Positions 6,632-13,680 of a stretch of DNA of 17,865 nt are shown piece after piece. The DNA comes from Actinomycetes bacterium (lineage in GTDB: Bacteria; Actinomycetota; Actinomycetes; Propionibacteriales; Nocardioidaceae). Numbering within the stretch: position 1 is the stretch's first letter; each line of letters starts with the position of its first letter. The position numbers and the translations under genes are program-made. The notes beneath the pieces were generated by a model. That model saw only the letters and a program-made list of their open reading frames with translations, was not told the origin of the DNA and ran no database searches. The stretch is taken from positions 1 to 17,865 of the forward strand of contig JAEZKN010000555.1 in the NCBI GenBank assembly GCA_023415395.1, written 5' to 3'.

Positions 6632-7475
6632 GAGTGGCTCCCTTCGACGTCAGGTCGAACTCGGGGACGTCGACCAGTGCGCGGGTCCGGTCGGTCTCGA
6701 GATCGGGTACCGCACCGATGAGCGCGCGCGTGTAGGGATGCCGCTCGGGAGCGGTCAGGGCATCGACCGGCGCATCGTCGACCAGGTGCCCGCGGTACAT
6801 CACCAGCACCCGGTCGCAGATCTCCGAGAGCAGCGCGATGTTGTGGGTGACCAGCAGCACCGAGGTCCCGTGCTCACGATTGAGCTCGCGCAGCAGCGTC
6901 ATCACTTGGGCCTGCACGGTGACGTCGAGGGCGGTGGTGGGCTCGTCGGCGATGAGCAGCCGCGGCTGGGTCATCAGCCCCATCGCGATCATCACCCGCT
7001 GGCGCATGCCGCCCGAGAGCTCGTGGGGGTAGCGCCGCAGCCGTTGATCGGGCTCGGTGATGTGGACGTCGGCGAGGCTGCGGACGGCCAGCTCCCGCGC
7101 CTCGCGACGGGAGAGGCCCCGGTGCACTCGCACCGCCTCGACCATCTGGGCGCCGATGCGCATTGCGGGGTTGAGCGAGGACATCGGATCCTGGAAGACC
7201 ATCGCCAGCCGAGTGCCGAGCAGGCGGCGCTGCTCGCGGGCTCTGAGGCTGGTGAGGTCGTGACCGTCGAGCGCCATCCGGGTGGCGGTCGAGCGCAGCC
7301 CGCGTGGCAGCAACTGGGCGACCGCCAGGGTGGTCAGGGTCTTGCCGCTGCCGGACTCCCCCACCAGGCCGACGATCTCGCCGGCACTGACGCTGAAGGA
7401 GATGTCGTGCACCAACCGGGTGTGTGGCGAGCCGATCTGCAGCCCGCCGACCTCGAGCACCGGGTCCGTGCTCAT
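6624..7475 (-). CDS. Peptide-type ABC transporter ATPase, OppD/DppD-like
   Basis: A 283-residue ATPase with Walker A GESGSGKT (40-47), Q-loop Gln95, FQDPMSSLNPAM after it, LSGGM signature (153-157), Walker B LLIADE (173-178) and switch His211. TRLAMVFQDPMSSLNP and DEPTTALDVTVQAQ are typical of the D-type subunit of peptide/nickel importers. It ends soon after the HPYTRALIGAVP segment and lacks the Cys-containing FAPRC region found in many DppD/OppD C-termini, so it is a short-form subunit. The ATG at 7475 was chosen because GGAGG lies 7 nt upstream and because it overlaps the permease stop (ATGA). The in-frame extension further upstream would run into the permease gene. It pairs with the overlapping OppF-like subunit. 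Confidence 0.93.
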   Translation of the reverse strand: MSTDPVLEVGGLQIGSPHTRLVHDISFSVSAGEIVGLVGESGSGKTLTTLAVAQLLPRGLRSTATRMALDGHDLTSLRAREQRRLLGTRLAMVFQDPMSSLNPAMRIGAQMVEAVRVHRGLSRREARELAVRSLADVHITEPDQRLRRYPHELSGGMRQRVMIAMGLMTQPRLLIADEPTTALDVTVQAQVMTLLRELNREHGTSVLLVTHNIALLSEICDRVLVMYRGHLVDDAPVDALTAPERHPYTRALIGAVPDLETDRTRALVDVPEFDLTSKGATRA

Positions 7476-8344
7476 GCGCTCACCTCCGCCGGAGCCTGGG
7501 GCGCGGCGGCGTGGGCGACCGGGTTGAGCGCCCGTGCCAACGCGTCGCCGAACATCGACAGCGCGAGGCCGGTGAGCCCGATCATCACCGCAGGCGCCAC
7601 CGCCGCCCACGGGTTGAGGTAGAAGTTGCGCACGCCGTCGGTCAGCATCTGCCCCCAGTCGAAGTCGGGCTCCTGCACACCGAGGCCGAGGAAGCTCAGC
7701 GAGGACAGCGCGATGATGCCCTCCCCCACAGCACTGAACACCGTGACCGACAGGCTGTCGGAGACGTTGCGGAAGACGTAGCGGGAGAGGAACGAGCGCC
7801 GTCGTACGCCGACGACCCGCGCGGCCGCGACGTAGTCGCGCACCACCACCGAGGAGACCAGGCTGAAGGAGAACCGGGCGAAGACGGGGGTGAAGGCCAC
7901 GCCGATCGCGATCACGGCGCTGGAGGCGCCCAGCCCGAGGATCGTGACGATCACGACGCCGAGCAGGATGTCGCCGAAGCTGAGCAGGGTGTCGATGGCG
8001 GTCGCGCCGATCTCGCGGACCCGGCGTCCGGAGACCGCGAGCAGGCTGCCGATGATGGCTCCCGCGACCGCCGCGATCGCCACCGCTGAGGCGCCGAGCA
8101 TCAAGGAGAGCCGGGTGGCGGCCAGGGTACGCAGCAAGATGTCACGGCCCAGGCCGTCGGTGCCCAGCCAGTGCTCGCCACTGGCGCCCTCGCTGGCCAC
8201 CAGCATGTCGACGGTCGTCGCCGTGGACCCATAGCCGTCGGGGCCGAGTGCGGCGAGGGCGGCGAGCGTGAGCAGCGCCAGCCCGGAAAGCGCCCCGGTC
8301 GGCGTCGATAGCAGTGACCGGAGCGTGGTCGTGGTGCGGCTCAT
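7472..8344 (-). CDS. Peptide-type ABC transporter permease, DppC/OppC-like
   Basis: A 290-residue inner-membrane permease. After a first membrane helix (about 17-34) comes the extracytoplasmic segment with HWLGTDGLGRDILLRTL, the hallmark of DppC/OppC proteins. About five more helices follow. The cytoplasmic coupling EAA loop is seen in DYVAAARVVGVRRRSFLSRY and the following FRNV. The LSFLGLGVQEPDFDWGQML segment near the C-terminal third is also typical of the C subunit. Both ends overlap neighbours by four bases (ATGA), which argues for strict co-translation with DppB and DppD. It should dimerise with the 8341-9276 product to form the channel. Confidence 0.94.
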   Translation of the reverse strand: MSRTTTTLRSLLSTPTGALSGLALLTLAALAALGPDGYGSTATTVDMLVASEGASGEHWLGTDGLGRDILLRTLAATRLSLMLGASAVAIAAVAGAIIGSLLAVSGRRVREIGATAIDTLLSFGDILLGVVIVTILGLGASSAVIAIGVAFTPVFARFSFSLVSSVVVRDYVAAARVVGVRRRSFLSRYVFRNVSDSLSVTVFSAVGEGIIALSSLSFLGLGVQEPDFDWGQMLTDGVRNFYLNPWAAVAPAVMIGLTGLALSMFGDALARALNPVAHAAAPQAPAEVSA

Positions 8345-9276
8345 GCCTCCACCGTCCTTGGGTCGAGGGCGCCGAGCAGCAGGTCGACCAGCAGGTTGAC
8401 CACCACGACTGTCGCACCCATGAGCAAGGTGATCCCCTGCACCACCGGATAGTCGCCGGCGATGACCGCGCGCACCAGCTCGGTGCCCAGCCCGGCGCGG
8501 CCGAAGACCAGCTCCACTACCACAGCGCCGCCGATCAGGCTGGCGAACAGAACCCCGCCGAGGGCGAGGGCCGCGGTCGCGGCGTTGGGAAGCACGTGGC
8601 GCAGGTACAGGCGGGCCGGGCCGATCCGCTTGGCCCGAGCGGTGCGGACGTAGGGCTGCTCCACCACCTCGACCGTGCGCACCCGCACTACCCGGGCCAC
8701 CATCATGGCCGGGCGCAACGCAACCGCAGCCGCGGGCAGTACCAGGGTGGACAGCCCGTCGCTGCCGGCGACCGGGAAGAGCGTCCAGGTGACGGCGAAG
8801 AGGAAGACCAGGAACGTCGCGGTCAGATAGTGCGGCATCGCCGCCAGGCCACCGGTGACCGCGCTGAAGGCGGCGTCGAAGGCCCGGCTGCCCCGGGCCG
8901 AGGCGATGCCGGCCAAGAGCCCCGCGGCCAGACCGACCACCGCGATCATCACCAGGGCCGCCAGCGCGAGGGAGTAGGTCGGCCCGGCTCGGCTGGCGAT
9001 CAGCTCACTGACCGGCTGCCGGGTCTTGAACGAGGTGCCCAGGTCACCGTGCACCAGCCCGGCTAGGTAGGACCCGAACAGCTCGTGCAGCGGGCGGTCC
9101 AGCCCGAACTCGGCGCGAGCCAGCGCGACCGCGGTCGCGTCGGCCTGGGCGCCGGCGATCGCGCGGGCCGGGTCGCCCGGGGTCAGGTGCACCAGCGCGA
9201 AGGTCAGCACCACCACCGATGCCAGCACGACGCCGAGGCGCAGCAACCGCTGAAGGAAGAACGTGGTCCTCTTCAT
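8341..9276 (-). CDS. Peptide-type ABC transporter permease, DppB/OppB-like
   Basis: A 311-residue permease with about six membrane helices. The N-terminus (FFLQRLLRLGVVLASVVVL, then LVHLTPGDPA) is the DppB/OppB signature. The GDLGTSF segment and the EAA coupling loop YVRTARAKRIGPARLYLRH are present, and the C-terminal LVDLLLGALDPR segment completes a full-length family member. The ATG at 9276 has AGGAG five bases upstream. It follows the binding-protein gene after a 54-bp gap and overlaps dppC by four bases. The gap contains runs of CTG/CTC but no convincing terminator, so the cluster is probably read through. Confidence 0.94.
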   Translation of the reverse strand: MKRTTFFLQRLLRLGVVLASVVVLTFALVHLTPGDPARAIAGAQADATAVALARAEFGLDRPLHELFGSYLAGLVHGDLGTSFKTRQPVSELIASRAGPTYSLALAALVMIAVVGLAAGLLAGIASARGSRAFDAAFSAVTGGLAAMPHYLTATFLVFLFAVTWTLFPVAGSDGLSTLVLPAAAVALRPAMMVARVVRVRTVEVVEQPYVRTARAKRIGPARLYLRHVLPNAATAALALGGVLFASLIGGAVVVELVFGRAGLGTELVRAVIAGDYPVVQGITLLMGATVVVVNLLVDLLLGALDPRTVEA

Positions 9277-9330
9277 CTGCGCTCCTGCTGCTCCTCAGCG
9301 TCGTGCCGGTCGGGGGTGGAGGTGGCGGCC

Positions 9331-10896
9331 TCAGCCCGCGGTGCGGATGCTGCGGGTGTCGATGTTGAAGTAGTTGGCGTCGAACTCCAGGCCGTCTGCG
9401 AACCAGGCGACGTTGGACCACATCAACGGCTTGACGTCGACCTCCTCGAGCAGCGCGGCCTCGGCCTCGCCCCAGAGCCGGCACTGGCTCTCGCCCGTGG
9501 TGCCCGCGGCCTCGACGACGGTCTCGTCGTAGGTCGTGTTGCGCACGCTGCCCACGTTGAGGGTGGCGCCGAGATCACCGCTGATCTGGTTGACCAGGGT
9601 CGACGGCACCGGAGTCGGGACGGCGTAGGGGTAGACCACCAGGTCCCAGTCACCGGTGCCGAACAGGACGCCGAGCGCCTGCTCGAGGGTGCCCTTGCTG
9701 AGCTTCACCTCAACGCCGATCTGGCGCAGGGAGTCGGCGATCAGCTCGGGGCCGGAGTTCTGGCTGTCCAGGCCCAGCAGGACGACGCTCAACTGCTTGC
9801 CGCCCTCGCCGTACCCGGCGTCGGCCAGCGCCTGCTTGGCGGCGTCGACGTCGTAGCCGGTGACCAGCGTCCCGTTGTCCTCGGTGAAGCAGTCCATGTT
9901 CGGCGTGTACATGGTGTCGATCGGGGTGCCGAGGTCGAAGGAGGCGGCCTTGGCGTACGCCGCGTTGTCGAGCGCCAGGGAGAGCGCGGTCCGCACCGCC
10001 TGGTCGGCGGTCACCCGTCCGGGGGCGTGGTTGAAGAGCAGTGCGTCGGAGAGGAAGGCGCGCCCGTCGATCTGCGACAGCTTCTTCTCCAGGCGGGTGG
10101 CGTCGCGTCCCATCACCGAGACGATGTCGACCTCGCCGGTGTCTACGAGGTTGGCGCGGGTGGTGTCGTCGTTGACGACCCGCAGCTCGAGGGTGGCCGG
10201 CAGCGCCTGCGCGTCGACCACGGGGGTCTCGCGGCGCTCCAGGGTGTAGCCGTCACCGCGGCGCAGGTCGGTTACCTCGTAGGGCCCGGTCTCGGCTGGC
10301 TCCTGGGCGAGCTGCTCAAGGTCCTCCAGGCCGCTCGGGCACACGACGTAGCCTTGCGAAAGGCCCTCGAGCAGGTAGGTGTACGGAGCGTTGAGCGTGA
10401 TGGTGACGGTGTTGGCCGCGTCGTCGGCGGCGATCTGCTTGGCTCCGTCGGGGCCGAAGACCCGGCTCGCGTAGAGCGCACCCGTCTCGGGGTCGGCCAG
10501 GTGCTGCAGGGACGCGGCCACGCCGGAGGCGGTCAACTCGGTGCCGTCGGCGCAGGTCAGGCCCTCGCGCAGGGTGAAGGTGGCGCCATCGGGCTGAACC
10601 TCCCACGTCTCGGCCAGCGAGCCGGTGACGCCGCCATCCCCGCCGGCGGCGTCGACCCGCACCAGGGTGTCGTAGATGGCGTCGAAGATCTGCTTGGCGC
10701 CGGACTCCGCAGCGCTCTTGAACGGGTCGAAGCTGTCGACGTCGTTGCGCAGCACGAGGCGAACGGACTCGGGCGTCTCGCCCTCGCTGCCGGCCTGTGC
10801 CTTCTCCTCGCCGCCGCAGGCTGACAGCGCGAGCAGCGCCAGCGACCCGGTGGCAGCGACGAACAGGCGCGACCGTCTGGGAGTTGATCCGGACAT
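9331..10896 (-). CDS. Family 5 extracellular solute-binding lipoprotein (DppA/OppA-like)
   Basis: A 521-residue secreted lipoprotein that captures the substrate outside the cell and delivers it to the DppBC channel. A basic n-region (RRSR), a hydrophobic core and a lipobox LSAC (24-27) mark lipidation at Cys27, followed by a charged linker. The mature protein has SBP_bac_5 features: LRNDVDSFDPFKSA near the start, AETWEVQPDGATFTLREGLTCADG (a typical DppA segment), VRTALSLALDNAAYA in the middle, and the late lobe with DWDLVVYPY. Length is normal for the family. The ligand cannot be read from sequence; family members bind peptides, nickel chelates, sugars and other small molecules. The ATG has AAGGG about 9 nt upstream. 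It is the first of five consecutive transporter genes and lies 35 bp after the CoA-ligase gene. Confidence 0.94.
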   Translation of the reverse strand: MSGSTPRRSRLFVAATGSLALLALSACGGEEKAQAGSEGETPESVRLVLRNDVDSFDPFKSAAESGAKQIFDAIYDTLVRVDAAGGDGGVTGSLAETWEVQPDGATFTLREGLTCADGTELTASGVAASLQHLADPETGALYASRVFGPDGAKQIAADDAANTVTITLNAPYTYLLEGLSQGYVVCPSGLEDLEQLAQEPAETGPYEVTDLRRGDGYTLERRETPVVDAQALPATLELRVVNDDTTRANLVDTGEVDIVSVMGRDATRLEKKLSQIDGRAFLSDALLFNHAPGRVTADQAVRTALSLALDNAAYAKAASFDLGTPIDTMYTPNMDCFTEDNGTLVTGYDVDAAKQALADAGYGEGGKQLSVVLLGLDSQNSGPELIADSLRQIGVEVKLSKGTLEQALGVLFGTGDWDLVVYPYAVPTPVPSTLVNQISGDLGATLNVGSVRNTTYDETVVEAAGTTGESQCRLWGEAEAALLEEVDVKPLMWSNVAWFADGLEFDANYFNIDTRSIRTAG

Positions 10897-10931
10897 GCGT
10901 GAACCCTTTCTGAGGAGCTGAGGTGGAGCGT

Positions 10932-12503
10932 CTACCGAGACGTACTGAGGTCGAACCGGGGACCCGGCTCATCGGCCGCACGGGCCACGAGGGCTGGCTT
11001 GGCGACACGCTCCGAGGGCGTCATCGGGAACTCGTCGACGAACTCGACGTAGCGAGGGACCTTGAACTTCGCCAGCCGGCCACGAGCGTGCTCGACGAGG
11101 CGCTCGGCCATGGCCCGATCGGGGGTGCAGCCGGCCTGGAGGCGCACGAAGACCTTGACCTCCTCGCCGAAGAGATCGTCGGGGACGCCGACCACCGCCG
11201 CCGAGTGCACATCGGGGTGCTGGCCGATCACGGCCTCCACCTCGGCGCAGGCGACGTTCTCCCCGCCCCGTCGGACCATGTCCTTGAGGCGGCCGACCAG
11301 GCGGTAGCGGCCGTGCTCGTCACGCATGGCGAGGTCACCGGTGTGCAGCCACCCGTCGACGATGGTGCGCGCGGTGACCTCGGGCTGGTTCCAGTAGCCG
11401 AGCATCATCGGCCGACCGCGGACGATCAGCTCGCCGGCCTGCCCCGGGGGCGTCTCCTTGCCCTCGGGGTCGACGATGCGCACCTCCTTGCTAGGAACCG
11501 GGACGCCGAGCGCGCCGGTGCCGACGGTCTCGACGTCCTCGAGCGGGGAGACGAGGTCGGCACCGGACTCGGTCAGCCCGTAGGCCTCGCGCCAGATCGC
11601 ACCCCAACGCGCCTCGAGCGCGGCGTGCAACTCGGGGACGATGCCGGAGCAGAGCACCACGCGCACGTCGTTCTCGAGGTCCTCCTCCGAGGGCGGCTGC
11701 TTGAGCAGGAGCATCGGCATGGTGCCCAGGACGTAGAAGACCGTGGCGCGGTGCTTGCGGACGTCGGCCCAGAAGCCGGAGGCGGAGAAGCGCGGCAGCA
11801 CCACGAGCGGGATCTGCGCGGTCAGGCACATCGCGGTGTTCCACTGCGGATCGATGTAGGAGAAGGGCTGAGAGGTCAGGGCCACGTCGCTAGAGCGCAA
11901 CTCGGCCAGCCCGGTGGTCAGCCAGCCCATCCGCACCCAGTAGTCGTGGGTGAGCATGCAGGCCTTGGGGAACCCGGTTGTCCCGGAGGTGTATTGCAGG
12001 TTCGCGAGCGAGTCCGCGGTCAGCTCGACGACCGGCGCCCGATGGCCGTTCGCGTCTCGCAGGGCGGCCTCGACGTCCAGCACGTGCTCGACACGCACGC
12101 CTGCCTCCGCGACCGCCGGGAAGCTCGCCGGCTCGGTCAGCACGACCTGGGCGCCCGAGTCCCGCAGCACGTGCGCCAGGTCGTCGGCTCGGTAGGCGAC
12201 GTTGACGGGGACCGCGACCGCTCCGGCCCGGAGCACGGCCAGCCAGGCGAGAGGCCAGGCGATTACGTTGGGCAGCATGATCGCGACCCGGTCACCCCGG
12301 CGCACGCCGAGGCCGGCGAGGTAGCCGGCCAGCGCCGAGGTGGCCTGCTCGACCTCGGCGAAGCTCATCGAACCCTCCTCGAACCGGAGGAACTCTTGCT
12401 CCGGTTGTTGGGCGGCGGCGCGAGCGAGCAGTTCGGGGACGGTCGCGGTCTCAGGATCGTCGGTCATCTGCGTACGCAGCAGGATCGGCTTGTCCGGGCT
12501 CAC
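10932..12503 (-). CDS. AMP-forming acyl-CoA synthetase (CaiC-like acid--CoA ligase)
   Basis: A 523-residue ANL-superfamily ligase that would activate a carboxylic acid to its CoA thioester through an acyl-AMP. Motifs in order: the phosphate loop YTSGTTGFPKACM, then YIDPQWNTAM, the AYGLTESG adenylate motif, GWLHTGDLA (ribose-binding Asp), and RLKDMVRRGGENVA at the hinge. At the C-terminal A10 position the usual GK pair is replaced by ER (MTPSERVAK), so the lysine that normally assists adenylation is not in its standard place. The overall pattern resembles crotonobetaine/carnitine-CoA ligase-like and other short-acid ligases, but the substrate is unknown. The GTG at 12503 is preferred: it overlaps the tetR stop (GTGA) and has GAGAGGA upstream. 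An ATG at 12467 is the alternative and would give 511 residues. Confidence 0.92.
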   Translation of the reverse strand: MSPDKPILLRTQMTDDPETATVPELLARAAAQQPEQEFLRFEEGSMSFAEVEQATSALAGYLAGLGVRRGDRVAIMLPNVIAWPLAWLAVLRAGAVAVPVNVAYRADDLAHVLRDSGAQVVLTEPASFPAVAEAGVRVEHVLDVEAALRDANGHRAPVVELTADSLANLQYTSGTTGFPKACMLTHDYWVRMGWLTTGLAELRSSDVALTSQPFSYIDPQWNTAMCLTAQIPLVVLPRFSASGFWADVRKHRATVFYVLGTMPMLLLKQPPSEEDLENDVRVVLCSGIVPELHAALEARWGAIWREAYGLTESGADLVSPLEDVETVGTGALGVPVPSKEVRIVDPEGKETPPGQAGELIVRGRPMMLGYWNQPEVTARTIVDGWLHTGDLAMRDEHGRYRLVGRLKDMVRRGGENVACAEVEAVIGQHPDVHSAAVVGVPDDLFGEEVKVFVRLQAGCTPDRAMAERLVEHARGRLAKFKVPRYVEFVDEFPMTPSERVAKPALVARAADEPGPRFDLSTSR

Positions 12504-13231
12504 GAGCCAGTCCTCTCGGCACGGGCGGTGATGACGCGCGGCTCCCACGGCAGTCGCGGGATGGCGGTCGGATCGAGAGAGGTCACATCGGCGACGGTCA
12601 GCGGCTGCCCGTCACGCTGGGCGTGCACGGCGGCCAGACCCACGCCGACGAAGTGCGCGGCGATGTCCTCGAGTGCTGCCGAGCCGTTCGGGTCGTGCCA
12701 CTGGCTCACCCCGGTGCACATGCTCAGCAGCGCGAGCCGGGAGAGCCGCTGGTCCGCCACGGTGAAGACACCCTGCTCGACTCCGTCGCGCAACGCCTCG
12801 CGCCAGCGGAGCTCGTAGGCATCGCGCATGGCGACGATCTCGTCGTGGCCCTCCGTGCCCGGAGTGAGCGCGCGGATCTCGCCGTCGGTGACCAGGCTGA
12901 CCATCCGATTGACCACGTGCGCCCCGACCAGTCCGCTGATCAGGGTGGCCAGGCGATCCTCGGGTCGCTCGACCTGCGCCAGCGCGGCCTCCGTGAGATC
13001 CATCAGGGAGCGCTGCCCCTCGCGCATCAGGTCGATGAGCAGCGTCTCCTTGTTGGCAACGAAGTGGTAGACGCCCGCGTTGGTGATGCCGACCTCTCGG
13101 GCGATGTCGCGAATGCTCGCGGCGGCATAGCCCTTGGTCGCGAACAGATAGACGGCGGCCGCGCGGACCCGAGCTCCGGTGTCCGTGACGTCCCCGAGGT
13201 CGAGGCTCTGCACTCGAACGGCGTTTCCCAT
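12500..13231 (-). CDS. TetR/AcrR-family transcriptional regulator
   Basis: A 243-residue regulator with an N-terminal TetR helix-turn-helix: ARVRAAAVYLFATKGYAAASIRDIAREVGI, then NAGVYHFVANKETLL (about residues 20-66). The C-terminal ligand domain is variable, as usual for the family. I chose the ATG at 13231 because a near-consensus AGGAGGTGA precedes it; the ATG eight codons upstream lies close to the -10 region. It is the first gene of the operon, and its stop overlaps the CoA-ligase start. The palindrome at 13257-13274 directly upstream is its likely operator, so it probably represses itself and the whole operon. By analogy with FadR/KstR-type TetR proteins the inducer could be the acid or the acyl-CoA made by the ligase; that is inference. 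Confidence 0.92.
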   Translation of the reverse strand: MGNAVRVQSLDLGDVTDTGARVRAAAVYLFATKGYAAASIRDIAREVGITNAGVYHFVANKETLLIDLMREGQRSLMDLTEAALAQVERPEDRLATLISGLVGAHVVNRMVSLVTDGEIRALTPGTEGHDEIVAMRDAYELRWREALRDGVEQGVFTVADQRLSRLALLSMCTGVSQWHDPNGSAALEDIAAHFVGVGLAAVHAQRDGQPLTVADVTSLDPTAIPRLPWEPRVITARAERTGS

Positions 13232-13253
13232 GTCACCTCCTGTGGCGCACATC

Positions 13254-13280
13254 ATGTTACCTAACGTTCGGTAAGTGCAA
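13254..13280 (-). promoter_or_regulatory. Candidate promoter of the tetR-CoA ligase-ABC operon
   Basis: On the minus strand TTGCAC (-35, 13275-13280) is followed by a 15-bp spacer and TAACAT (-10, 13254-13259), 22 bp upstream of the chosen tetR ATG. The spacer is a little short for a standard promoter. The palindromic operator overlaps it almost entirely, as expected for repression by steric block. No other promoter is evident inside the eight-gene operon. Confidence 0.5.
13257..13274. promoter_or_regulatory. Palindromic operator, probably for the adjacent TetR regulator
   Basis: TTACCTAACGTTCGGTAA is an 18-bp inverted repeat with a single mismatched pair (TTACC-T/G-AAC against GTT-C/A-GGTAA). 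Its size and symmetry suit a TetR dimer. It lies between the candidate -35 and -10 elements in front of tetR. I saw no second good copy in the window. Confidence 0.72.
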
Positions 13281-13359
13281 GGGGGTCGCCGAGATTCGCC
13301 GGGTTTGGCTCCGGGGATCGACGCACCCTCCGCGCTCGCTGCCCCTCGCCTGTTGCGAC

Positions 13360-13590
13360 CGGGCGGCGCTGATCGCGCTGGCCGCGGTGGCGCTGGGCGT
13401 GCAGAGCACCTCCATCCGCCGGCTCGGCGTCACCGGCCTGTCGACCACCTACGTGACGGGCACGCTGATCACGGTCGCCCTCGGCGTGAGCGGCAGCGCC
13501 GACGGCCGGCTCGACGCCGCCGGCCGAGCCGCCCTCCTGCTGATCGTCGTCGCTCGGCGCTCGGAGACGCTGCGCACGCCAGAGGAGTGA
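13360..13590 (+). pseudogene. C-terminal remnant of a DUF1275 (YoaK-like) membrane protein
   Basis: The frame ending at the TGA at 13588-13590 encodes AALIALAAVALGVQSTSIRRLGV, then TGLSTTYVTGTLITVALGV. This matches the conserved region of DUF1275 proteins (small-residue helix, GxQ, RLGV, TT.VTGTL). Family members are about 220-240 residues with six helices; only about 75 residues remain and they lack the N-terminal helices. The end also looks shortened: one hydrophobic segment (ALLLIVV) and a charged tail RRSETLRTPEE. No start codon with a ribosome site is visible; a GTG at 13387 would lie inside a helix. The 13281-13359 stretch holds no recognisable gene. I read this as a decayed fragment left at the right border of the operon. 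Confidence 0.68.
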
Positions 13591-13634
13591 CCGGCGCCCG
13601 AACCCGGCCGCGCCGATGAGCCTCGCGGTGGTGT

Positions 13635-13648
13635 TAGGTCTGTAGGTC
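13635..13648. repeat. Tandem TAGGTC direct repeat upstream of the peptidase-E-like gene
   Basis: TAGGTC occurs at 13635-13640 and 13643-13648, eight bases apart, about 35 bp before the TTG start. It could be a regulator site or part of the promoter, but it is short and may be chance. Nothing else is recognised in 13591-13670. Confidence 0.25.
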
Positions 13649-13680
13649 ACACATCCGTCGCGCTCCACGCTGGAGGAGTC

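Noticed and set aside
9085..12818. Very long plus-strand frames (579 and 631 residues) opposite the binding protein and CoA ligase
   Set aside because: Low-complexity Gly/Arg/Asp/His-rich translations with no ribosome sites; the minus-strand genes have intact motifs, lipobox and overlaps.
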